NCBI GenBank assembly: GCA_037074705.1
Contig: CM073591.1
Location: 184,909,432 to 184,973,431, forward strand
Origin: Zhengitettix transpicula
Lineage: Eukaryota > Arthropoda > Insecta > Orthoptera > Tetrigidae
DNA: 64,000 bases
Reading direction: 5' to 3'
The position numbers and the translations under genes are program-made. Below the pieces are notes generated by a model. It ran no database searches. It saw nothing but the letters and a program-made list of their open reading frames with translations, and had not been told where the DNA came from. Below are positions 10,254 to 21,559 of the stretch, piece by piece. The stretch's first letter is position 1, and every line of letters begins with the position of its first letter.

Positions 10254-11130
10254 TTTATTTGGCCATTTTTCGGTTTTATAAATTGGGTAATTTGTGATAT
10301 TGACTGAGCTTAGAATAGGTATTTAATGACAAGTGCGTATTTGATGATCCGTGCTTGCGGCCATCGTGCGATTCAGTCGACCTGCGGCCAATGAGCGTCA
10401 ATAGCAGCAGGCTTCTTCTTTTTGTAGAGTGTTTTACAAAGCCGTCGGTGCTGTTTGCAACGGTCAATATAAATACTCCACTGTGACTGCGTGTTATTCA
10501 AAGGGCGTCATTAGAATGCACACGCGGCCAGGCAAATCACATTAAAACGCTTGCTCGATGCGGGGCACGGCTGCTCAGTTTGCCGTCATTACACTAAACG
10601 TTGCCCGCAAAAGCCATCGCCACTATCCACAACATTTAAGCAAACTCCCATGACTACGGACTAGAACTGCAATTTATTCTTGAAAGTTTATTCTTTTTCA
10701 GATACTTCCAATCGTCCGATGAGACTTTAACTGTACTAAGATTCAGTATTTTTTCTTTCGATAGCTACATACAAAATTAATAAACTGTAACAGGAATCCC
10801 CTTGATTGCACTCGATAATATGTTAATAAATTTTTATACTTAAATTTGTGTTACTTTTCGGCCTATCTAGAGAATGTGATGGAAATATATAAAATGAAAC
10901 TAATCATAATCATAATATTAAATTCGTAACTTATATTCTCTTACATAACTATTATCCATTTGAGATCAACAAAAAAATTTATCAACATAAGACTTCGGCA
11001 CATTAAATCAGTCACTAATGCCAATTCAGTTACACAAAAAAAAATTGACCTTACATTATATTACATTTTTATTCTTTATTTCATCTACAGCAATTTTCTC
11101 ATTGAGTTTAAACAATATGTATGTATATAC
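10254..11130. other. Unassigned stretch, no recognised gene
   Basis: A GC-richer island at about 10330-10650 holds a 63-codon minus-strand frame (10276-10467) with no domain I know. The remainder is AT-rich. Confidence 0.4.
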
Positions 11131-12064
11131 TGTAATAATTAAAAGATGTCGTTATTTAAAAGAAATCTGCCACAAGTTGTGGAATCAATTATGTAATAAT
11201 CAATTAATTAAATGAAATAATCAACAAGAATTTAAAACATATAATTATTTATTTCCACTTTGTTGTTTTAACTCACAAACAATTACAATTTAAAATTTTA
11301 GATCTCAGGGTCTCTACTGGGTTTGATAATGGAAACAACAAGTTGTTTTAAAAAAAACTAATTAACACACAGTTTATAATTCACCCAGACAATATGTCGA
11401 TAGGAAGAAATTAAAAGAAAAGAAATTAACTCTGATTGACAATTAAAATAGAACGAAATCTGACTTTTATCCTTTAATTACGTTTACATAAATCATTATT
11501 TTTTATTTTGTTACTTACATCTGTCCAGCTGGTTCCAGCATTCCTTTTGTTTTCGGGAGTACACTATTGCAAAATTTTTACACTGATTCTAATATCGGCT
11601 CACAGATTTTACACTCTTTAAGTCAACCTTGATAGGCTCCCAGGAACTCGGATGATCCTCCTTTTTGTCAGCTATCTGGTGACCGCTTGCCTTATATGAA
11701 TCCTGTGGTTCATGGATTTGCTAGTCTTTTTACCGCTTGGGACTTAAGACGTACACTGATTTTACTTAGCAATATTTACGATATAAATGCTTCCGTTAAT
11801 GTTTTTACTTTGTATTAAACTCACAACTTTGTTTAATAATACATTAAACAACGGCTAGTCTCTGCTCTAGAATCCCTTGTTCCGTCCGCCGAAATGTCCC
11901 GTCACCAACTGAACTATCGTAGTCTCGAGTTTTAGCGCGCATACGCCATTTTTGACCTTCCGACAAAGGAACAGAGCTCAGCTCCATTGTTGTTTTGGAA
12001 GCTCCTGCCGCTACAATTAAATTTTATGTCCAAACAGTTAATGTCCTAATTAATTGGCATTACA
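11131..12064 (-). repeat. LTR-like unit E7 with degenerate PBS-like box
   Basis: On the minus strand it starts TGTAATGCCAATTAATTAGG at 12064, similar to the start of E6 (TGTAGCAATAGTTAATTAGG), and the body ends at 11192 (ATTATTACA). A degenerate box (TTCCACAACTTGTGGC, 11169-11185) follows, then a final AATTATTACA at 11131. It shares with E6 and E13 the CTCAGGG...CTGGGTTTGATAATGG segment (11303-11332) and the CGAAATCTGACTTTTATCC segment. Confidence 0.6.
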
Positions 12065-12426
12065 ATATATTTCTACACCTAAACATCCTTTTTCCGAATT
12101 GTCGTAAATATGTTTAAAGAAACTCTAAATTTTATATAGAATTACTTTAATTTATTATTAATTTATATAATAAAATTACTTGAATTTAGCAACAGAAAAT
12201 ATATATGATTTACAAATTAATGTTACCAAACAATTAAACAATTCATCCATATATGTAAGTTACGCACAGTAAAATAATAACTCAGCATTCAATACCAAAA
12301 CAACTAGCCTTCAAATGACAACTGAATTTTTTTAGTAAAGAAAATATTTACGTCTGATTGAAAATAAATGATAAGAAAGATAGCAAAAATACAGACAAAA
12401 TAAGTGATAATATAAATACCACTCTA
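12065..12426. other. AT-rich stretch, no recognised gene
   Basis: Nothing recognised up to the PLE-like end at 12427. Confidence 0.4.
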
Positions 12427-12457
12427 CGTTCCAGGGAGCCTTTCCCTTTTCTTCAGC
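12427..12457 (-). repeat. PLE 3'-end remnant with degenerate hammerhead-like core
   Basis: On the minus strand CTGAAGA is followed by an AGGGA...TCCCT stem-like segment and GGAACGTAG. This parallels the better preserved motif at 23543-23574. The flanking sequence (GTGGTATTTATATTATCAC) also parallels that locus. Confidence 0.4.
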
Positions 12458-12911
12458 TCAGTTTTCTGTGAAAAACTTTAATGAAATTTGATTACATTCA
12501 GTCCATCGCTGAATTCGACCACCACCGGACTACCATTGTGTCCTCAAAAACACACAATACTTCACTGAATATCCGAGTACCTGCTCTAACTGCGTGACCA
12601 AGCTGATTTTTTTACTGTTCACATTCTGCTCTGTAAATATCTGACAACTGAGTTACATTCTGCTCACTCAACATCTGGCAACTGGGCTCTCTCGCTACAT
12701 ACTTGTAAACTAAAGATCTGCGGGAAAAAAAAGATTACCGCTAAGTTCTGAGTGTCTATATATGCCTTTTCGACAGTATAAAGTAGTCGTAGATTCTGCA
12801 TTCTCGCCTGACGATACAGTTCTGTACAATGAATGCTCTGGCCTAAAAGGCAACCCGGCCAATAATTAAAGAAACAATTTCTTTATTCATTACATATTTG
12901 TAATCTCTACA
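12458..12911 (-). repeat. LTR-like unit E8, truncated
   Basis: On the minus strand it begins TGTAGAGATTACAAATATG at 12911, as E4 does at 7295. It includes the GGCCGAATTCAG-type segment seen in E4 near 7622, then is lost near 12458 next to the PLE remnant. Confidence 0.5.
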
Positions 12912-12974
12912 ATATAAATTTATAAATAATTAACAACGTGGATTAAAATTAATCCTAATAAACATTTTAGGTAC

Positions 12975-13265
12975 ACACTATACTAATAGTATTATATAAT
13001 ATTTACATTTCTAATAAAAATCAATACGTACTAGTAAATAATAAATGATTCCAGAATTGAAGACAATAAAATATTGAATTACACGTCACACAACAATAAA
13101 CTCAAAACTAGACAAACGCACACGAGAAGGAAGTACAAATGACGGACAAGTGACTTCACGAAACAGGACGACGAGGAATCAGCCGTACATGAAACAAACA
13201 AACGAAAGAGCAGAAAAGACCAACAGAGACTGAACAAGTTATGAAATAAATAGTTATTATTAGCA
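12975..13265 (+). repeat. Dispersed repeat P, copy 1
   Basis: Aligns by eye with 18790-19080 in the same orientation. Shared segments include ACTAGTA-ATAATTAATGAT, a block ending AATAAACTCAAAA, ACGACGAGGAATC, ACATGAAACAAACAAA, and ATAGTTATTATTAGCAACA. No coding frame is conserved. A PLE untranslated region is possible. Confidence 0.5.
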
Positions 13266-13339
13266 ACAGATTGATCACATTTGCAGGTTTTTTTTAAAAA
13301 AATTAAATATTAGGGGAACCATCAAGAAACTCCTGTACT

Positions 13340-13830
13340 GAGTAAAACACTGGCGCCTTTCAGTAGAATATTTTTACATTGAATCCCAAAACTCTTGTAG
13401 TTATTATTGTTCTTAACATCTGGAGGAAGACTATTTTATAAAGATATCCCTGAATGGTGAATACTTCTCTGGTAGAGCAAAGATCTTAGACCTGAACCAT
13501 TTCTAGTCTCGTAATCGTGAGACTCGCCATTCTTTTGAAAAAGATTCATGTTCCGCTTAACAAACCCCGGTTTTTTTTCGTGAATAAACACGCCAGAAAG
13601 AGTTATTTGCAGACTTTTAAAAACGGTTTACAACTGGATTTATTATTCGTATTGGAAAGTATTCTGATGGCACGCTTTTGCAACTTGAATATTTCAATGC
13701 TCCTGGAGCAATTGCCCCAATTTGCAATGCCATAACACATAAGGGATGAAAATACGCAAAGTACACAATTTTCGTAGTGTTGATGTCAACATGTTGCATT
13801 AAGGTTCTGAGACAATAACAACCCCAGCAA
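13340..13830 (-). pseudogene. LINE RT C-terminal fragment (CR1/Jockey-group), minus strand
   Basis: Read on the minus strand, 13790-13600 gives a frame with the signature that follows the RT palm in CR1/Jockey-group LINEs: a YFHSLMCYGIANWGN-like tract, then FKLQKRAIRIL, then a SSCKPFLK tract. The remainder down to about 13340 continues the same kind of sequence with stops and frameshifts. In intact elements this region lies between the RT and the 3' UTR. Only the last few hundred bases survive and no RT catalytic motif is present. The longer open frame at 13617-13799 is a different, shifted frame. It faces away from the plus-strand LINE that begins near 13915, so it is a separate insertion. 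Confidence 0.65.
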
Positions 13831-13914
13831 GTAGATCTATATGGTGAGTCTGCTTTAAATTACTATGTTTTGAGAACCGCCCCCTGTATTTCCCTCATAA
13901 TTGATACTTTAAAT

Positions 13915-15262
13915 CTGGACAGTTTTATACGGATTAGAAAATTTTTCCCCTAAGAAATACAAACTTATTTCAGACAAATTGTATTCAACTGAATGGCAAA
14001 GTATTCTTAATATTTGCAAAACAAACTATTTCGACTCGTTTCTAAGAATTTATATATCGATATTTGATGAGGTAGCCCCTAATAAATTAAAACCTACCAA
14101 GAACGTTAACAACGCTAACTGGATTACTAAAAGAATTCGAATATCACGGGAACAAACTCAAGAACCACTCCGCATCCCCTTAATTACTTAACTATATCTA
14201 AACTTACAGACGTATTTACAAGAGAGTGCTGGTAGCCGCGAAAAAACTTAATAATTCCACTCGCATAGCAAATGCTGATAATAAAATCAAACGAACTTGA
14301 AATGTTATCAAAAATGTATCGGGCAAAGATGTCGGCTATCACAAATAAATTACATGTATAGACCAGAGTGAAACTTTCCCCGGTAGAGAAGCAGCTTTTA
14401 AACTCAATTCGTATTTCGTATATGTTTCTAACCTTCATATAAAATACACCTCAGCGTATATTGAGGAGGATTTCTACAAATTCTTGCAAAACTCTGTTCC
14501 GGTTCTGCAAAATAGTCTATTTTTTCAGCCTATATGTATAGATGAAATCATTTCACTGATAAGAAACTTGAAGTGTTCCCAGATATATATGGCATAACAA
14601 GAAAAATGGTAAAAGAATGTGCCGAAACCATCGCATTTCCACGTAAATTCATATTTATCAAATGCATTGAACCTGGAATATTTCCCAATGCTCTCAAAAT
14701 TGCATAAGTAACCCCATTATTCAAGAAAGGTTCACCATCCGACGTATCAAATTATAGACCCATTTCTCTGCTTTCTATTTTTTCAAAAAATTTTGAAACA
14801 ATAATTCACATTAAATTACATAACTTCTTGAGCAAATATAATATTTTAAGTTAACCCCACCATGGCTTCCTTAAAAGAAAATCCACAAATAGTGAATGTA
14901 CGACTTTATTCAAAATATTTAAATTCATTAGTTGATGGATTTAAGGTGGCTGGAATATTTGATGATCTGTCTAAGGCATTCGACACGGTTGATCATGAAA
15001 TATTACTAAAAATGTTAGAATATTATGGCGTACGGGGAAACGCCTTACTTCTCCTAAAATCATATCTAAAAAATCGTAAACAAAATGCAGCGGTGGAAAC
15101 TAAAGAAGGGCATCTTCATTTATCTGATTGGGAATTAATTACTTGCTGTGTTCCTCCAGGCTCGATTCTTGGGCTTTTCATTCTTTATATTAATGATCTT
15201 CCAAGATTCGTACATCTTAAATCAGTTCTCTACGCGGATGATTCCAACCAAATGAACCCACG
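13915..15262 (+). pseudogene. CR1/Jockey-group LINE ORF2 fragment (linker plus RT), broken
   Basis: This is a reverse-transcriptase fragment of a non-LTR retrotransposon. From about 13960 a linker typical of the family reads NWITKRIRISRE, then AAKKLNNSTRIANADNK near 14235. Next come NYRPISLLSIFSK near 14752 and the HGFLKRKST region near 14862. The cleanest frame is 14862-15341. It has motif A (DDLSKAFDTVDH), a GSILGLF tract in place of the usual GSxLGP, and motif C (YADDS) at about 15232, after which homology stops. The usual CGVPQGS reads CCVPPGS. There are several stops and frame changes, for example near 14193, 14318 and 14707. Endonuclease, thumb and 3' end are missing. It is a dead fragment with no host role inferred. 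Confidence 0.85.
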
Positions 15263-15940
15263 AGCGTTTTCGTGGCTAAGGCTGTGTGAGGATGGTCATT
15301 GTCGTGCAACAAGCACTGCTCTCGTCCGCATTCCCCTCTGAGTTTTTCTAGGGGTTATCATATCATTGTGGATTGATGTTCTTCCCATGAGCCAGAAATT
15401 CGGACCCAAAAGACAGGTCATGATTGTTTCTTCTCGAAATTGTGGTATTGAATATTTTGGAACGTGAAGAATTGGTGTAACGTCACTGTGACGACTGCAT
15501 ATTTAACAAGTAATGAGCAACTCACGTATTGAATATTTCAGTCACAGTAGAGCTCCGAAAGTTCTCACCTTTCGCGAGTACGTGGAGTGATTTCTTACCG
15601 ATATCTTCCACGTAACTGGAGTTTGTGTACAACCGTGTTACTGCGATTCTCGCTCTGTCAGGAAATCCTCCTCTACCACTGTGTGTTACCAACCCTCAAA
15701 AAATCGACTTGTTATGGTCACAGTACACTCACTTTCTGAACATGCCTCGTATTTGAATGTAAGTTTTATATTTTAATGTTCTACTAATTAAATTTTTTCC
15801 AGAGGAGGTCCTAAATTAAGGACGAACAATCGTGGATGTTTACCGAATTTGTGTGAAGGATTTGTAAATTCTTTATGAAAGTGATTTATTTTACTTATGT
15901 ATTCATTAACATTTCATTTTTACAAGAATACCAGATAATG
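15263..15940. other. Unassigned stretch, no recognised gene
   Basis: Moderately GC-rich sequence follows the point where LINE similarity stops. It contains CAACTCACGT and TTCGCGAGTACGTGGAGTG stretches but no domain or repeat I recognise. Confidence 0.4.
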
Positions 15941-16396
15941 TTTTAGGACAACAAGCTACATGAGGTTAATCCACGTTGAGCAACTCCCCTTTAATAGCAT
16001 ATGAAAGGACTTGACAGGGGGGATGCGAAAGGCTAGAGGAAGGTAGCCAAGGGTTTACTAGGGCCCCTGGGCTATATTTTAAGGATCATACCCGGCATTC
16101 TCCCAAAAGAAATGCAGGGAAAACCCTAGATAGCGGAAGAGGAGTTTGCTGTGGGGACGCAGCATTCCCTTCTCCGTGCCTCGACCAGTTTAGGAGGCAG
16201 CTGGCCGACTATTCCAATAGGATTAGCGGACAACTCTTACTGTATGCCCAAGGTCTGCGACCCCGGAACATACACCTCTCAAAACAGGCCGAGGTGCCTC
16301 GGCAGGTGGGAACCTTAGTTCAAAAAAACCAGAGAGATGTGAGAGCATCCCCAAAGGTAGCCCCCGCCAGAGCTCTCTGGAGAGGTACTGCGAGCT
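15941..16396 (-). repeat. Family S SINE-like element, copy 1
   Basis: On the minus strand the 3' end is ...GTAGCTTGTTGTCCTAAAA at 15941. The body carries the family landmarks: TTTAATAGCAT tract, CCTACCTTCCTCTAGCC, GCCCAGGGGCCC, CTGCATTTCTTT, CCCCACAGCAAACTCC, and GTATGTTCCGGGGTCGCAG. The 5' end stops inside the terminal hairpin at about 16396. It lies head to head with copy 2, about 45 bp away. Confidence 0.75.
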
Positions 16397-16426
16397 GGCC
16401 GACTTAAATAGATACAAATGTATGTC

Positions 16427-16970
16427 TTATACATCATAAGTATGGCTGCGAGATAGTTCTTTCGCAGGTGATCCTTCCCAGAGAGCTCTGGCGGAGGCTA
16501 CCTTTGGGGATGCCTTCACATCTCTCTGTTTTTTTTTAACTAAGTTTCCCACATGCCGAGGCAGCTCAGTCTGTTCTGAGAGGGTCGCAGACCTTGGTAA
16601 GAGTTGTTCTCTGTTCCCATTGGAAAAGGCGGCCAGCTGCCTCGTAAACTGGTCAAGGCACGGAGAGGGGAAAGCTGCGACCCCACAGATAACCCCTCTT
16701 CCGCTATTGGAAGGGCGTGGGACATGTACCAAATGCATGACCTACCGGATGTAGGTATTTCTAGGGTTTTCCCAGCATCACTTTTAGGCGAATTTCCGGG
16801 TAGGATGCTAAAACCGTAGCCCGGCGACCCTAGTTAACCCTTGGCTACCTTACTTTACCTTTCCGCACCCCCCTTTCAGATCCATTCCTATGGTATTAAA
16901 GGGGAGTTGCCACTATGTGGATTACCCTCATGTAGTCTGTTACCCTAAAAAAAGTGTTATACATCGTAAG
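16427..16970 (+). repeat. Family S SINE-like element, copy 2, with target-site duplication
   Basis: A full-looking copy of about 515 bp. It is flanked by TTATACATCATAAG (16427-16440) and TTATACATCGTAAG (16957-16970), a 14-bp target duplication with one mismatch. The 5' end carries the CTGCGA...TCGCAG hairpin (16446-16467) and the 3' end is ACCCTAAAAAAA. I see no clear tRNA-type A/B boxes. Target duplication plus oligo(A) tail indicates LINE-mediated retroposition. Open frames here are incidental. Confidence 0.85.
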
Positions 16971-18047
16971 GGGTGAAACAGACAAATATAAATATTATAT
17001 ATCAATTTTTTTGTTCATAAATGTAAAAAAATTTCTAAAATATATAACATATACGAATCTATTTTTCAAGAAATCCCTGTACGCTATTATATTCTTAATA
17101 CTTATTTTACAAAGTGAGTAAAGAACGCTGTGTTAGTAAATAAAATGTGTAAGTGATCCGGTATAGTTTATTTCATTTATTTTCTGTCTGATTCACAGAC
17201 CACTCTCACTATTGTAAAATATATGTCAGAGATGCAATTACAAATTTAACCCCCAATATATTCTGAGATATATATCCTCATCCTGCGGCAATTACTCGAA
17301 AATCCTAAATTTAATATCCGCATGCCAGTATCGAATTCATTTATTTAATGTTGTCTGTGTTTTATGGAAAACGTCAAGGAAAACTAATTGTGCGATTTAG
17401 CTTTTTATAATTCCATGACAGCCGGATGAAAATTAATGAACGCCATGTGCCTTACCTTCCGGCACTCTTGCGGCCAGCGGTTCTCCAGACTCAATTCCTG
17501 CCGCATGTCATTACAATCGTTTTAATTGGCGGTTTTGGAGAGGCACAAATGGTACGTACTTGCTCAGGCTCAGTACTCGTTGCGCGGAAATACCTACAAA
17601 GCATATCAACTGATTTTATTCCAATTACATTGATGCTTATACGAAAAATAACTACAATGATATAATAATTTTTGATCATACAATCCGCAGGGGTTTGAAA
17701 CTGAAATTACTCTTATAAAATGCATATGTTTCGATTCCTGAGTTCTTCCGCAACAGTTATATAATTAAAATGATTTTGAATAGTATTTGAACAGGATAAT
17801 CTGAAAACGGTTAACTGATTCCAATGAAGTTTTATATTTATACTTTCTCAAGTTTGCTGAATACCAAGTGAAAGGTTTCGAAAAAAATCAAGACACATTT
17901 GAATACTTGCTACGTTTCAATAACACTATCCCGAACACATAGCACTGCCATTATAAATATCACCAGAATTTCTCCAATTAGTTCCATAAACGACGAATCG
18001 CGCAATTAATTTGTTACTATATTACTAAAAAAAAAATTATCTATACT
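16971..18047. other. AT-rich stretch, no recognised gene
   Basis: An open frame of 79 codons at 17426-17665 has no recognisable domain. No repeat of the families named here is visible. Confidence 0.4.
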
Positions 18048-18531
18048 GGGCGTATATTCTGGAGCATGTCTGCGAGAAATGTTCTCTCGCAGGTAGAACT
18101 TTGTAGGAGAGATACGAAGGGGATGCCTTTTCGTATGTTCCGGGGTCACAGACCTTGGGCATACGGTAAGAGTTGTTCGTTATTCCCATTGGAACAGTCG
18201 GCCAGCTGCCTCCTAAACTTGTCGAGGCACGGAGAAGGGAATGCTGCGTCCCCACAGCAAACTCCTCTCCCGCTATCGGAAGGGCGTGGGAAAAGTACCC
18301 AATGCCCGACCTACCCGATGCAGGTTTTTCTAAGGTTTTCCCTGCATTTCTTTAGGCGAATGCCGGGTAGGATCCTTAAAATATAGCCCGGGGGCCCTAG
18401 TTAACCCTTGGCTACCTTCCTCTACCCTTCCGCATCCCCCCTTTCAAATCCCTTCCTATGCTATTAAAGGGGAGTTGCCACCCTGTGGATTACCCTAATG
18501 TAACCTGTTACCCTAAAAAAAAGGGCGTATA
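18048..18531 (+). repeat. Family S SINE-like element, copy 3, with target-site duplication
   Basis: GGGCGTATA at 18048-18056 is repeated exactly at 18523-18531. The element between starts at about 18057, has the strongest 5' hairpin (CTGCGAGA...TCTCGCAG, 18070-18093), lacks about 50 bp of the 5' third seen in copy 2, and ends ACCCTAAAAAAAA. Confidence 0.85.
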
Positions 18532-18789
18532 GTCACTTATCTGTAATTTTTCGGGAATAAACTTCCCAGAACTACCCGTGGGGCCGTAATGGTCTGATTT
18601 ATTTTAGTCCATTAGTCCTCGTACGAGGAAATAGGATTCGTCAATACATAAAATTACTGTATAATAATTGGATGCTACAATTGTAAATAATTAGAAGTTA
18701 ACATAAAAATACTAAAATTCGGGAACACAAATTTTCCTGTCGAACATAAAGAAAATATTTTAATAATAACAGAAATAATCATTCTTTAT

Positions 18790-19080
18790 CTATACTCAAG
18801 GTATAATAATATATTTACTGTTCTAATAACATATGCATTATGTACTAGTAGATAATTAATGATACGAGAATTGAGTATCATAAAATATAGAATTTACACA
18901 CCGGAATAAACTCAAAAGTTGGCACACGCACACTAGGAGGAAACACAAACGAAACAGAGCGACGAGGAATCTGCAGACTCCAGGCCGCACATGAAACAAA
19001 CAAAAGAGCAGAAAAAGAACAACAGAGACTGAGCAACCTTATGAAATACGTAGTTATTATTAGCAACACATTGAACACTT
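18790..19080 (+). repeat. Dispersed repeat P, copy 2
   Basis: Homologous to 12975-13265 in the same orientation, with substitutions and small indels (for example an extra CTGCAGACTCCAGGC block near 18971). Confidence 0.5.
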
Positions 19081-19196
19081 TTTCCATAAATATTTATAGA
19101 AAACAACCTACCACAATTATTCATTAAAAAGTAAAACGCCTACATCAGGTGTGTACTAATTAGATAATAAGGTTTTAAATTAACAGAAAACATTAA

Positions 19197-19245
19197 GTGA
19201 CAATATAAATACAACCAAATGTTTGTTGCTTTCGTTAGGTGGTTC
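19197..19245 (-). repeat. PLE 3'-end remnant (degenerate)
   Basis: On the minus strand, CCTAACGAAAGCAAC...AAACATTTGG then TTGTATTTATATTGTCAC resembles the PLE ends at 23543-23574 and 12427. The hammerhead-like core is poorly kept. Confidence 0.35.
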
Positions 19246-19250
19246 AAAAT

Positions 19251-20439
19251 CATGACAGCCACAAGAACGAAATAACATTCAAACAAGGTTATTTAATTTG
19301 GAAAAGTATATTTTATTGTTATAAATATGTTTCGACTATTCCATTGTTTGATTACAGAGACGATGTGTGTTATATATTGTAACACATAATTTTATCTGTT
19401 CCTTCGCTAATTCTTTATCTAATTACCATTATTTATTGTTACAACATTGTATTACCAAAGATAAATGTACTGTTTCCTACTGCTTAGTATTTCCTTTTTC
19501 TGTTGAGACTTGGTGTATTGTAATCGCTTTTGCGCTCCCTCGGATCCTTTATTTAACGAATATCGGCCCGGGCGCCACTGCGTACGCAGTATTAACTTAA
19601 CTTTAAAAGCGACAATCGTCTAAATAAAATTTTACTACACGTACAAACCAGACAGCTGAGTTTTTACTTGCCAGTACTCGTAATTGAGTCGACTATGAGG
19701 CAGAAAATGTTGTATCTCAGGGCTCCTGGCTGTGATCAATTGATTAATTGAAGAAAACAATAATTTTGCGTTTGAACTCAAATGGGATTTAAACGATTTA
19801 TGTCGTCTCAGTCACACGACGGCTCATCCGCTAAATGTTACTATTCGCATTCGTACTACTAAAATCTCAATCTAATACTAAGAAAGTAATAATAAAAGTG
19901 CTGGAAATTTACACTTTCGGCCAAATATACTAAATTAAGCACGTCCCTGAGGTCTGCCGATCATTAGCAGGCCATACACGGAATTTCCTGTCGGGCCAAA
20001 GTTCCGGATATCCGGTGCGGGCGACTGCGGTTTTCAGCGCTGTCTTCTCGTATAAAGAGAGATCTCTTTTATGCTGCTCAAGTCAAGTTTAATATTGTTT
20101 CATGAATTTAATTTAAATATATTATAGGAACTGTTTTGTTCCTTATAAACTATAATATTATAATAATTAAAAAGTATCTATTATAATAATATGTAAAATT
20201 TCAATGAGTGCCGGTAGATATGAAATATTCTTTCATCGTCGTAAGTTGAGCTCGTAAAGGTCAACTTCTGCACCACTTTTTTCAGAAGCCTCCAACTTTT
20301 CCATTTAATTTAGGTAACTATACCTTAGGTTCTGCAATTTTTCAATTATAACAATCTGACTTAATATTTCAATTTAATGATAAAATAGCGGCCTATTAGG
20401 CAGAAAAAATTAATTATTCAATTTAAAACATAACAAATA
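19251..20439. other. Unassigned stretch, no recognised gene
   Basis: AT-rich flanks with a GC-richer patch at about 19930-20060 that I cannot assign. No convincing frame. Confidence 0.4.
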
Positions 20440-20935
20440 TCAAAACCGTCGTTTCGTCCCTGATTGGGACCTCTTCTTGTTACATTCTGTTACCTAAACG
20501 AATAAATTGAGCCCTTCAAACATGATAAATTTTTAAAATTTCTAATTATTTTTATTTTAATTGATTCTTGTCATCGTTTCGTTTGCCCCATATAACAAGA
20601 ATTACAATCTAAACAATTAATTTTGTAAATAACATTATTTTTATCTAAAATGTTAATTTTGCCCTTAATATTTTTAAACAAATTTAAATTATCGGAATTA
20701 TGAATCAAGTCAAAAAAGTTATTTATTATATGTAGTACCATAAAAATTTGTCTTTAGGCTTATTACTTGGTAAATTAATATAATCGTACTTTATTTTAAT
20801 CAATCTAATATTGATGTATTTGTAATTAATTTCTAACGTGTAAGAATGAAGAAGAAAGATATTAACAATTTTGCCAAGGTTATCTTTATGATACCTATGA
20901 TGAGACAATTTGTTTGCCGTATCTTCTACATTATA
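20440..20935 (-). pseudogene. Penelope-like element fragment (linker and GIY-YIG start)
   Basis: On the minus strand the sequence encodes a decayed C-terminal part of a Penelope-like protein. The diagnostic piece is the start of the GIY-YIG endonuclease, reading CNSCYMGQTKR at about 20580-20612, preceded in frame by KINCLD. Upstream is a basic linker (frame at 20726-20908). The two are separated by a frame change near 20726. This is the same arrangement as the older PLE at 25613-26090, which reads CNSCYIGQTKR. No RT catalytic motif is left. The downstream sequence to about 20440 is untranslated and AT-rich. Confidence 0.65.
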
Positions 20936-21340
20936 AAACTTTTTTTTTTCGCGGAAAGTGATGATTTTACATTTAATTAACGAACTTTTAAGGAATACGC
21001 GGATTTTTTATACCAACTGGTAATTATTTATTATTTTAAACTGTGACCAAAATATCCAAAAAATTTAGTTTATTATGTTTTAAATTGATTAATTAATTTT
21101 TTTATAGACTAATAGGCTGCTGTTTTACTATTTAATTTCTGTAACTTAGTTTTTATACAATCAATAATAATTTCCGGATATTCATCCAACAAAGAGACGG
21201 CAATTTCCTATAATATTTAATTAAAAATACAAATAACTTCACTTATTACTGTAAGTTATCTTTATGAGTTTCCGTAACTCTGTCCCTGCTAACGTCCAGT
21301 AGATTAAGAGCTGTCGATTTCGTTTAAAGTGCGTATATAT

Positions 21341-21543
21341 CTTTTTTATATATTGATTTATTTACAGTCGCATCAACAGCTCTGGTTATTAGCGACTCAT
21401 CACGGGAATTGATTTTTCCTTGTCGGGAGACTGATTTGACGAGAATTTCTCTCACGCACACGAACATCCATGCCCCCGCCGGGATTCGAACCCGGGACCT
21501 CTGTGATGTGAGGCAGTCACGATGACCCCTACACCACAGAATT
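21341..21543 (-). repeat. tRNA-derived SINE (family T), copy 1
   Basis: On the minus strand it begins TTCTGTGGTGTAGGGGTCAT (A-box-like) followed by GGGTTCGAATCCC (B box), then a unique body ending near GAGTCGCTAATAACCAG and a short AT-rich tail. This is the layout of a Pol III-transcribed tRNA-derived SINE. The body recurs at 38430-38570. Confidence 0.75.
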
Positions 21544-21559
21544 TTTTAAATATCCGACG

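Noticed and set aside
16427..16819. Recurrent proline-rich frames in family S copies (e.g. 16540-16819, 18037-18386, 32158-32908, 41945-42283, 56790-57361)
   Set aside because: Similar peptides appear in several frames and both strands because the element is GC-rich and short of stops. Frames are not conserved between copies, so these are not genes.
21475..21543. Functional tRNA gene
   Set aside because: The A and B boxes are tRNA-like, but stems do not pair as a proper acceptor and the sequence continues into a repeated SINE body.
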